Assembly (NCBI GenBank): GCA_001662425.1
Contig: BDDC01000125.1
Coordinates: 1 to 64,000, forward strand
Reading direction: 5' to 3'
DNA from: Chlamydomonas sphaeroides
Lineage: Eukaryota; Chlorophyta; Chlorophyceae; Chlamydomonadales; Chlamydomonadaceae
Length of the DNA: 64,000 bases
Shown: positions 47,801 through 59,800 of the stretch, piece by piece
How the letters are laid out: every line of letters begins with the position of its first letter
How positions within the stretch are numbered: position 1 is the stretch's first letter
The notes under the pieces: generated by a model
What the model was told of the DNA's origin: nothing
The model's database searches: none
The model's input: only the letters and a program-made list of their open reading frames with translations
Translations under genes and position numbers: made by a program

Positions 47801-50800
47801 AGGCGTTGAGGTCCAGGCCGTCTACTCGCGTGACTACAGCTACCGGGTTTCGGTGCGTTTTAACTCATGCGCAACAGCAACAGCTACTTGCATCGCCATC
47901 GTGTGCGGGCGGCTAGCTGTAACAACGCACATAATGCCGTGCATTCAACTTAATGATGACCTGCGTGCACCCATCCACAAACGCGCCCTTGCGCAGAGGC
48001 GGGTCTGCTCAACATTCTATTCCTGTTATACGGTCTCCGAAATACGATATGTGCGTGCGTCTCGCTTTCTGCGGGCCAAGCCGTGTAGCTAAAACAGCCG
48101 AGCAGCTAGTACAGCCCCTGGCTTTGACTCCTTCCTGCCCGTCCAATGTATGTGTCCGTCCGCTCGCTCGGAACACAGGTTTACCAAGACGACTACGCGA
48201 TGACTTCCATACGGCTGATCTGCCGTAGCGGTGTCAAGCAGGAAATCACAAACCCGGCGTATGCATCGCCGGGCCTGGCTGCTTGGGCGAGGGAATCACG
48301 GTGCGTATGTGCGCTTGGGCCCACCAATCACACCAATAATGCGCCTCACACTAGCCACCCCTGCCCTAGCATGCGATACGCGTCCAGTCTGTTGCTCGCG
48401 CCAGAGCCCGCACTCGTTTTATTAGCCCCCACCTGGCATCCAATCGTGCCTGATTGACAAGCAACTATCCCGAGCCTGCATGCGTGCGTTGCACACATGT
48501 TGTCCATGATATCGCTCATGCATGTTCAACCGCAGCTGCGACCCGGGCTACTACCTGTGCGGCTTTTCGGTCCGAGCGCTGCCCTACCAGCCCTACACGC
48601 TGGCGGATGCGGGTGCGTGCTTTGTACCATGGATCGAGCAACCTTGTCTGCGGCTCTGATGAGCTCAACCTACCATTGCGCTCTTCAGCTAGCCCACTGC
48701 CCTCCTACGTCGATCCCTTCGGCCGCATGTACCACGTACGTGCACGTGCATGCTGATACCCCGCACCCGCCCAGCCAGCCCAACAAGGGCGCACCCCCGC
48801 GACAGCAGCACCGCCTCGTTTACCCCTGCATGACGAACGGGCAGCTGCTACAACACGCGCTGCAATGCGCACTGCCACGCACCCTCGACTCCACGCTCAT
48901 CTGCCGCGGCCACTGGCCTGTCCTTTTCTTACTTCGTGCCAACCTGCTTGGCGGCCACGCATTCGCCCACAGTCTCGAACTCCAAGGACAACACGGGCAT
49001 CAACTCGCTCAACCTGCGCTGCTGCAAGGGTGCGCTTGTTGCTGGTGCCTGTGCTGCGTGTCGTGATGTAGCCCACATGCCGAATGTCCGTGCGTGCCGA
49101 GCCACAACATGCACGCGCCTCTGCAAGCGCGTGCGTTACGAACGTCGGCGCCTGATGAACGACAGCTAGGGGTGTCAGGTGGAGCCAGCGACAAGAATGT
49201 GTGGGCCTTGAGAGCCGTGCGTGCGCTGCTCGCCGCAGCATTTGCACGCGTGTGTAACCGGCCGGAAGCATGCAGCAGGCAGGCTAGCATATATACCCGC
49301 CTGGATGCCTGGCTCACACGCCTTGCATGTGTGCCTGCTGACTGGTGACATATTGCTCGCTACACTGGCCACAGACGGCGAGAACACCAAGGACTGCGGG
49401 GAGGTCCGCTACAGCCTGCCCAGCGGCAGGTGTGGACGGCGCACCCTTAGCTGCGTTTGCATGTCGGTTGCACGTGCGTCAGAATGCCCTAAGATGTACA
49501 TCGAGAGCAAGCTGAAGCTGGTGACCCCTGGACTATCATATAGCATTTTGGTACTGACCTCGAGGCACGTATTTATTTATCCTGCCCGCAGCACCACCGG
49601 CCGCGCACAATGGTTTGACCAAGAGGTGTGCAGTGGCAATATCACCCTTCAATAGGTCAACAACTTTTGCGCTGTGAACAGATAAATAGCTATTGCACTG
49701 TGCCAAACAGTTTTAAAGCGCTGAGCTGGAACGTGATGTTGCTTTTAGATAGGCTAGCAAAACTAAACCGACCGCCCAAATTATCTGCGTTTCTGCCTAC
49801 CTGCCTCCCGCCCCTAGTGCATGACGACCCGCTCCCAAGTCAGCGGCAACTTTGCGCTGTGCCGCCGCACCGTCGCGGACAGCGCGTCGCAGGATGTGGT
49901 AATCGTCCTGACTGACGGCGTACTGGACCGAGGTGCCGAGTCGCAGGCGGCCATGATGCCCACCATCGCTCAGCCGCTGCTGCCGGCCATCGCGCAGTCT
50001 GTCCAGGTGGGTGTTAGAATCTTGCCACAAGAGAATGAACCCCACCAATCCCGCCGCTATCTTGCTGCTGCCATATGTCCTGCGTGTGTGTGCGTAGCAT
50101 GTAACCAGATTCTAGGGGGTTCTTTGCTAACAACCTGCATCCCGTCCGGCCCTACCGCAGCCCGTCGCGAGTGAGCGCATCACCTACATGGCCCTCGGGT
50201 TCGATCGGCCTCCCATCTCCTCGGTCTACAGCTCATTCGCATGCCGCGTCAGGCAGCTGGAGCGCAACTGCCCGCAGACGAGGGCGCCCACACCCAGGTC
50301 TGATGACCCACACGTAGAATGTATGCGACGACGCGCACATGGCTGCATAAGCGTCATCTGCGGCATGATGGTGGACCTTGGAGTCATGTATGCTACTTTG
50401 AGTCCCGCGCATTGCCTTTCGTCTGGCAACGCACGCTAAGCATTCGGCAACTGCTGTCGCTTTTTTGCTGCCTGCAGGACTGTCGAGCGGTCGGATGAGT
50501 TCCTGCTCTTCGATGTCCCGATGCCGGTACGTGAAAGAAATGAGCGGCACCCTTGCGCACCACACATGTCCGTCAACCCCATGTATGGCCTCGAACTGAT
50601 CTATCCCCTGATGAACTGCTGTGCGTCGCGCGCGTCGCAGTGGGCCCTGGCTTCCAACTGGTGCAAGGTGCGGCGCGGCTGCTGCTGCGGGCCAATCGCC
50701 AGCCGGTTCTGTTGCTTGCCCATCCAGCTGTCAGCAAGCCGAGCCGTCTCAGCAGCTTACCCTGCGCGCAAGCTAGCAGCGTCCCACAACCCCCGCTGCC

Positions 50801-53800
50801 GGCCTAGCATCATTGTGCGCTGGTATTTAAGTGTCTGGGGGGCCCCATGCTGCCCGAGCGCAGGCTCATTCGGCAGTGCTGGCGCCAGTGTCGGATGATG
50901 ACCAGGTGGCGGCAGTGACACGGCTGGTGTCGCAGTGGACGCAGGGCCGCATCACGTCGGGCCAGCTGTCGGTCTGGTAAGGGCTGTGCCGTGTCTCGGG
51001 GCGGTGCATGCGTGCTGCTGCCATAGCGTGACGAGGGGCTTAGGCGCATCAATGCCGACGTGGTGTGATTGCTCGTTGCTGGCCACAGGTTTGGCGCGTC
51101 GAATGAGGGCAGCATAAACGGAGGTGCGCATGCCGTGTGCTCGGGTACCGAGGCGGCCCCGGGATCAGCATGCTCGCTGTATCTCGGCATGAGCAGGGGC
51201 TTCGCCTGCAATAGCAAGGCCGCGCAGAGGATTCACGCAACCTGCGCCCCCGTGGATGGCCCCTCCCGCCTCGCCCTCAGTCAACCTGGTGCCTTGGCGC
51301 TATACGACAGAGGACCTGGTCCAGTTCCAGTCTTGGGGCTCAGCCCAGGCCTTCAGCCCTCGGTTCAAGTCCTGCGGTAGGTACGGGTGGACTGGCTGCG
51401 CTGGACAATCCTGTGCACACAAGCACTGGGCAATCAATCGACACGACATCTGCTGTCGCCACCCTTGCCTGCTGCGTCCAGGCGAGCTTTCCTTCGCAAT
51501 CGGCAGGAACGGCCGTGCGGGCGCTCCTAGGTGCGTGATGAGCTGCTGTGCATGGGATCTATCTCCACGCGGCAGGCACAATGCGGAGACTGGCTGGCCG
51601 CCCGGCAAGGAGACTTGCCGCACTACACACGTCCATTGCACCTGAACCGAGCAACGCCCAACCTCCCACTCCGCTGCAACACCGCAGCTGGGGATCAACG
51701 CGCTGCGGCGACCACCTGCCGGTGAGATCCATGGGTCTGGTGGGTCCGCGCACGCATGGGCCTACGCAACATGTCCGTCGCAGATGATAGACGAGACCAT
51801 CGCGCGCGCGCTCCATGCCCCTGCAAGCAATCGGTTCCGACCTCGGTGATCATCTGACGCAACCTGTGCCGCCGTTCAATCTCCGCCTCGCTCGATCGCT
51901 CGCAGTTCATCTGCCGGCGCCCACTGTCGAGCCGGCCCGCCCCCACCACGACCTACAACCCGGCTGCGTCCATGAGCCTCAAAGACACGCGCACCAGCCT
52001 CTTCCACCAGGACATGACCTGGGAGCAGGCGCGAGTGTTCTGCAGCCGCAGGGTAAGATGAGCCGCAGGTTGCACAAGACACGGCCTGGCGAGTGCCGGC
52101 GGGGGGCAAGCTGCTTGCTTGGATCAAACGACGTGTGGATATATATCTCACGGTGTTTGCCGGCTATCAGTGTCGTGCCTGCGCCCTGCACCTCTGCCTC
52201 TCCACGGCACAGGGTAGCATCCTAGCCAGCGTCAACACAGCAGAGGAGGCGGAGGCCATGATTGCAATGGTCAGGGAGTGGTCGCGCAACCGCCGTGTGT
52301 CGGGTGCAACCCGCATCTGGCTCGGCAGCAAGTTCTCGCCTGGCCGCGAGGTCATCGGTGGTCCCGGTGGTAAGCAGCCGCAGCTTATCATGGCACACAT
52401 CTGTAGCTTTGACAGTTGGCTGGACTGCGGCAGAGCTCACACCGGATGGCTTGCTGCTGCCGCCGCCAAACAAACAAATGTCACAGGTTTTGGATGGAGC
52501 GCGCAGTTGATGTTCACTAATCTGGCTGCCAGAGCTCGCACCTGGGAGTGGCTCGACACGACGCCATGGGGCTACACCCGCGGGGGCCAGCAGCTGTCCG
52601 TCCCCACCACCGAGCTGTGCCTAATGTGGACCATTAGCATGACGGAGGGCTCGGGCTCATTTGATGCCTGGCAGACAGTGGACTGCGACCGCGTCGCGTA
52701 CCCGCTGTGCCAGAGGGGTAAGTCAGAGGACACGCCACCAATGTTGACGCGATAGCGTCACTAGCTTCATACACGTCCTATATACCGCAGACACACAGCC
52801 CTTCATCTGCAACACCGGCATCACATCGGCACGGCCTGCCGACCCCACCATCGGGGCGGACCTCTACTGCCCGCCGGGTGCGAGGATTGGCATTCATGTC
52901 TGGGCTGCACACTGCGTGTCGGCATTGTCAAGCTCCGCTGCCTGTGTATCAGATTGCGTGCTAATGGTCATCGTACTGCTTCCTAGCCATTGTTTGCGGC
53001 GGTGACATCCGAAGCTGAACTGCGCGGCCTACTAAACCCAAACGTGTCCGGATCCCTGCCCGTTTCCGTGTCTCCTCCGCGTCCCATACCTCGCTCCCCC
53101 ACCAGGCACCGTGCTGACGGGCGTCCAGGGAGTGGTGCCGCCCCCCTCCGAGGAGGGAGCCCCACAGCAGCTGTCCTACGCTGGGATATGCGGCAACCCG
53201 CAGGCGCCCGCCACCATCCGACAGCGGGGTGCGCTTGTTGCGAGGACCTGCTGGGGATTATGATATGAAGCGCGACTAGCGCGACCTTGCTCAGAGAAGC
53301 GCGGCGTGTTCCATACGCACACATCATGGCTGGTTGCCCCGCCCGTGGCGCTGCCATGCACTGCAGACGCCTTATCACAACCCGTCTGCCGCCGCGATTG
53401 GTCGCTGCCTCGCGAGGAGGGCACCCAGTCTTGGCGGGTGGTGGGCAATTTGAGCCAGCGCATCGACATGTGCATGGACGCCTGCCGTGTGGCATCGTCA
53501 AGGACCGGATCGCCCTACGTCTCTACCGCACTAGCGGTGCGCAGGGGATAGATACGTACACTCCAACCCTAGATTGATGCAAACTATGCAAACCTCTGGC
53601 GGTTGCAGCTCAATACAAATAAAGGTTAGGGCCTGCCTCCATTTAGCGATCTGCCTTGGCTCCTTCCGGGCTCCTTCAGGTGCTGTACAAACCCGTGCCT
53701 CCCGAGCCGCGGCCCGTCGCCTTTGTCGGAAGCAACTGCCGCTGCGCTCGCGCCCTCACCGGCAACCAGCTCAGGTGCGCAGCATGGCTGCAGGAAATGA

Positions 53801-56800
53801 GCAGTGGCCTGGCAGCCACGCACAGGCGGGCTCGCTTCCAAGCTTGGTATCTTCATCCTGCGACGCTGATGCGCTTCCGTCCTGGCTGCCCCCATGGTGC
53901 CCTGCAGCACGGCGGCGGTGCAGGAAACCATGGACGCCAACTCCACTACGACGATCTTTGAGTACGGCCGCCAGCCAGCCATTGAGGCCATATGCGCTGT
54001 CTCCAGCAGCCGCCTGCGCGCTGCGGTGGTCAAGCCCGTGCAGTACAGCCTGAGTAAGCAAGGCGCGCGTCGCCTAGCATACATATGGGCCCATGCGACT
54101 ACGGCTTGCATATGTACTACGTAGGGCTGTCAGAGCTAGCTGTCTCGATAAAAGGCTTTCAGCGCCTGGCACCTCTGCCGTCATCTAGGCTGGGCTTGCA
54201 CCCTGCATGAGGTCAGGGGCTTCCTAGGCATGTGGCTGCCGTGCTCGCAGGTCTCGCCGACCTGGGCTGGAGCCCCGTCATGACGTCCCTCGTGCGCGAC
54301 AGCAAGTACCGCATCTTCACGAAGCCCACCGACTGGAATGGAGCGCAGGTGTGGGCCCGGGCCCTTCCTCTCAAAATAGGTCTATTGCATGCCATATGCC
54401 CTGACGACCTGCATGCGCACACCCCCGTCTCGTCTCCTCAGCGCCTGTGCACGCTGCACGGCGGCCACCTGGCGGTGCTGGAGGACAGCCAGGACGTGGC
54501 GGACCTGGTCACGCTGCTGCAGGCCAACGGAGGGCGCCTGCTGCCGCCCGGGACCAGCATCTGGGTGGGCCTCTACCTGGCGCAGACGCCCACCTACAGG
54601 TGCATGCCAATCTAGAGCTGGATAGCACCTGTTTCTACCAACCACTGTATGTTCACGGGCGCTGAGCCCGAAGCTGGCGCCCTGCTTGCCTCGCCAACTC
54701 ATCAACAGGTGGGTCGACGGCACGGCCCTTGCCTACGGAATCTCCGTTGAGGAGGAATGGGACTGGGCGCCCTCCAACTGCGGCACGCTGCGGCTGGGCG
54801 GCAACAACACCATGCTGACGGGCTCGGTTGTGGCCCGCGGCTGCGACAATGAGTTTGCCTTCATCTGCGAGACCAGCACCATCGTGGACGACAGCCTCGT
54901 GGGTGAGTCTCCATTTGTTGAGTTGCGCAGCAAGCATGGGGCACATGGGGCACATGGCTTCTGGCGTGCGTGTGGTGTATCGCCCGCCACTGGACGTTTT
55001 CTCATGTTGCGTTGCGGATAGAGCTTCTTTTGAGGCACCTCTGCACGCTACTCTGCCACGATCCGGCCGCCGCCAGCTTGCTTGGTGGTTGGCCAGGCTG
55101 TGATGAGTTCTGCTTGCCATGGCGTTGCCAGCACAGCGGTGTGCTGATGCGGCGTGCCACCCTGCCACTGAACACTGCCCTGAACACGTACGCCACTGCT
55201 GCCTGCTGCAGACATCACGCCCGGCCAGGCTCGCCCCGTGCCCGTGCTAGAGGCGGGGCTTGGCAACTGGGCCGTCACCTTGTACACTGCACACCTCACG
55301 TCCTGGCACGACGCGCTGCGCGTGTGCCGCTATACGGTGGGTTTGGAACGAATTCACTGCGGGCCAGACCTCACAAACAACACTGGCGGCACCTCAGCCA
55401 GGAGTTATGCACATGACGATACCTTTGTAAGCATGCATCGTATCGGTCGACTCCCGAGCCCAGCCCAAATAACGTTTCACCATGCGGCCGGGCCCATCGC
55501 AGGACCGTGAGCTGGTGTGGTTCTTCAACGCCGCCGAGCAAACCTGGCTGTCCGAGTGGCTGAGGTCGTTCAACGCGACTATCTCGGGCGTGTGGACCGC
55601 CATGTCCCAGGACGCCAGCAGGCGCATGGCGTGGCGCAGCAAATGGGTGCGTGCGTGCAGGTTTGGCTAGCCACAACAAATAAAGGAGCCGAGCCATGCT
55701 GCAGGCCCCCTCATACGCCAGCCGATAGATCAGCTCAGCCACGTAACTTCGCCGAGAAGCGTCAAGCCTCGCTTTGCTTTATGCCCCAACAGGATAGCCC
55801 GAGCATGGAGCTGTCCACGTGGCAGCTGCCCCGGGGCCTGCTGGATGAGGCCGCCTCGCCGCTCTCCGACACCAGTACTGGCTTCTGCGGCGGGCTTGTG
55901 CGCCGAACCAGTGGCACCCCGGGCTACGACTTCGCGCTGATCAGCTGCGATACGCCGCTGGCCTTCGCGTGCAAGACCGGCAGGCCCTGGAGGTCCCTCC
56001 CAGAGAGCAGCTTCACGTCGCTTCCGCCATCACCGCCGCCGCCGTCGCCGCCTCCAGCCGGCTCGCCCACGCCCATGCTCACGATCCCCTACCGCGGGCT
56101 AAACTACATGTACTTTGCGGGGGCCGGCGCGCCTCCCCTGTCGTGGCTGTCGGTGAGTCGTGCAGCGTACCAAGTTGCAGGGGGCGCATTGCAGCATACG
56201 ATACGGGTCGCCATTGAGGGCATGTTGCTTTGGCATTGATTAGACTGGCCTGGACCAATCCATCCCTGTAGGCCAAGGCGCGCTGTGAGACCTTTGGCGG
56301 CCGCCTGGCTGAGTTCGCCACGGTGGGCCTGGTTGGAGGCAGGGACAAGGAGTTGGGCCTGGCAGGCCGCTGGCGTACGTGCGTGGTTGAATAGATGCGG
56401 GCTGCTACACGCCGCGATGTCGTGTGTCTTGAGAAACCTTCAATGCTTTTATCTTGCCGTGCTTGTCAACGCAGCTGTCGGACTTCCACCACATATCGGA
56501 CAGGGTGCGTTGATTACTCTGGGTCGCGCCAAGACTTGCGCGGTAACCAGATTACTAGCCCCGGTGCAGAAGCAAGGCCTCCTGCCTCGGTGGTCCGCCG
56601 CGCCTACCTGCACCTGGGTGTCGGTCACGCGCCGCACGCACAATTACGCTGCCCTGGCCCAACAGGTCCGGTACGCGTGGACGGGCCGCACCTCGGCGAC
56701 ATACCAGCCCTACTGGTTTGGCCTGCGGAGAGGTGGGTGCCCGGCTGGACGTAACAGAAACCAGAACTCGAGTGGGCCACGATTGTACCCCGCTGACGTG

Positions 56801-59800
56801 CTCCTACTGCATGCATCCCGACGGCTGCCTCGCAGACCCCGACAACACGCAGGTCTTCCGATACGCCAGCGGCAACACGCCTGCAGCCAGTGCGCTTGCC
56901 TGGGGTACGTGCGTGCCCGCATGCATACAGCGACGGAGGTTCATCAATCAACGCCCACGCACGGGGACCGCCCTTGACGAACGAGGGCCCCTTCGTTGCA
57001 AGCATGGGCGACCGCCCACATTGGTGACGGTTAAGGAGCTCGCACACAGGCGGTACCCCTTGCTAAGTCCACCTTTCCGGTCTGGCCGGGCAGCTGCTTG
57101 CCACCGCGACCAAACGTGCTATTCCTGTGTGCTGCTTGCCTGGTCGGCACAAAGCGGCCAGATTCACTTGCTGTCTTGACTTGCTCCGTCGGGCCGCAGG
57201 CGAGGGCGAGCCCAACAACTACAACGGCAACGAATACTGCGCTGAGGTGTGCAGCTGCAGCATCAGCGCCTGATAATGCGGCTATATTGACATACTGCCC
57301 GCCGCCCAGCGCAAGCACTAGGAACGCATGGCCCGTGTTCTTTTTCCAACGACAAGTGTCTGATCCGCACTGACATACTGCACGCCTGCCCACACTTCCG
57401 CTGCCCTACTCACTTGCCCTGTGGGCGTCCACCGACGCAGACACGTGTCTTCATGCGGGTGAGCTCGCCACGATGGCACGACGCTGCTCGGCGCTTGGAG
57501 CAAACTCCCCATCCATGGGGCTAGCGCAAGCCTGCCGGCGCCGGTGCTCATGGTGCTTATCTTGTGATGCGACCTCATTACAATCGATCTGTCCCACCGG
57601 CTGCTGATGCGGCGCCGCAGGAAGACGAGCTGTTCCGGCAGTGGATTCGCGACGCGTTTGGCCACACCCTGGGCGACCTGTTTGCAAACATCTTTGGTAC
57701 GTTGGCGAAAGGGCAGCCAAATGGTGTTGTCGGCGTGGCCCTCCTTCTGACAATCCTGTTGTGCTTGCCCGCCTACTGGTCGTCTTTAGGCGATGCGCTG
57801 CAACTCCTCATCGAGCGCTACATCGATACCCAGTGGTCCTCGCTGACGTGGGGGTCGCGCGATTTGTGGCGGAGGTGGGTAGCTACTAACGCGCTGCTAG
57901 CAAGGGACATGCAGCTGCGCAGCCCAGCCGCGGCTCACATCGCCGCGTGCGCGTGTGGCGCCTCGCTCCACCTACCCAGCGCTCGCTCGGCATCTTCAGC
58001 TGTCCCTGGCACCTGCTTTAAACCTCCGCCCCTACGTACATACGTACGCCCACCGTTGCCTTCTTGGGCCGACCATGCATGCTAACGTGTTCCCGGCTGC
58101 CTTGTGCACACACAGGCGTCGCAACATATGGAACGACCTCAACTGGTGCGCTCCAAGGCCGCCTTGCCAGACACGTTCTGCTCATGCATGTTGCTTCAAG
58201 CGCGCTGGGCCGCGTTCGCACATTCCCAGCAATCGCCTTGGGCTGGGCTCACGCTCGACAGCCCGCGAGCTCGCTGCAAGCTAGCCAAGCTGCTCGCATG
58301 CAACGACACACACGCACCCTCCCTGATGCCCGCCTACGCACCCGCTCCTTCAGCGCCTTCGCCCTGCCGTACATGTGCATGATACCCACGCCACCTACGC
58401 CCACAACGGCCCCCAACCGAGATCTGAACAATTTGGAGTTCCAGATCACCATACTGGGCACGCAATACGTTATGTGAGCATGCGGGTGACCGCAGCAGAT
58501 GCAATGTGCACACTTGGATGGGTCTTGGCGGCAGCGGCTTGTCCGTAGGCCGTGTGTGTGTGCTATATCTAACCTAGCTAGCTCGCATGGTATGCGAGGC
58601 GGCTGATTGTGTTGGTATCGCTTCGGTTGGTGTGTAGTGTACATGACTGTGTCTGTCTGCCATGTATGCCGTTGTAAACATCACCGCCATGCAGGTACGG
58701 CAATCTCCTGACATGGGCCGAGGGCAAGGCCTTCTGCGAGGCCAATGGACAGGTGCATGCGTGGGTCTCCGCATGTATGTGGCATGCATGGGACTGCTCG
58801 CTAGCCGTGCCGTTCAACAATTATGACTGTGTGCCATTTGGCGGACAACTTATCCGGCCTACCGGTATGCGATGCTGCGACCAGGTGCTGGCTGACTTTC
58901 AGAACGCCAACGAGTACTTCGGCAGTGTGCGGTGAGCGCTCATTCCTTGCGTGCCGCCATTCGTTGTCGCCCACGCCGCCATTGCCGCCCATGCCGCCAT
59001 TGCTGCCCATACCGCCTATTGCCGCCATTTCTTGCGTGCCGCCACTGTTGTCCGTCCCATGCGCACGCTCGTTCGCTTCTGGTGCGCTGCGTGCACCTGG
59101 CACGCTGAACCCCTTCACCACCCGCACATCTCTTCGACTGCTATGAAAAAGGACCCAAGCGGCGGCACCGTGCGTGCGTGCGTGCGTGCGTGTGCCTTCT
59201 CCACTCCCCCTGCGACCTCGTCCCACCCTCAGCGGCATCAACCAGTGGGTCTACACGGAGCCCACCTTTTCGGAGCCGCAGCTCACGGCTTGGTGAGTGG
59301 GTTGCTTTGCGGAGCAGAACGGCGCCGAGGGGAACCTGCTGGGGCCAAGCCGGTCCAGCTCTGACCCACGCATGACCCGCCCACACCCCGCACACATACG
59401 TCTGCCCAACAGGACCGGCTACGCCCTGGTCAGCGGCGTCCTTGCCACCGCCAACGGCATGCCGCTCAACCAGGGCGGTTACTATGCGCCGTACAATGGC
59501 ACCATCAGCGGCAGCCGCGGCTGCCTGGCGCTGCGCATCGACCCCAGGCAGGGTTGTCGGCTTGCCTTGATCAACTTGTACATTTCATAATACCCAATGA
59601 TACCATTCCTGACCGCAGGTCGCAGTCACATTTCCTCGAGCCCCAGGACTGCAGCTCGCTGCGGCGGCCGCTGTGCCGTGCGGACCGCTCCGCCCCAGCG
59701 ATCACCTTTGAGACGGGTGCGTGTGTGCGGCACGACATCATGCAGCCTGTTATCCTGCGAAGCAAATCAAGCGGCTGGAGATTCCGTAGCAACCCCACTA

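Noticed and set aside
49656..49682. Exon VNNFCAVNR before 49818
   Set aside because: It runs into a stop and is not needed; exon 49818 joins 49625 directly in phase 0.
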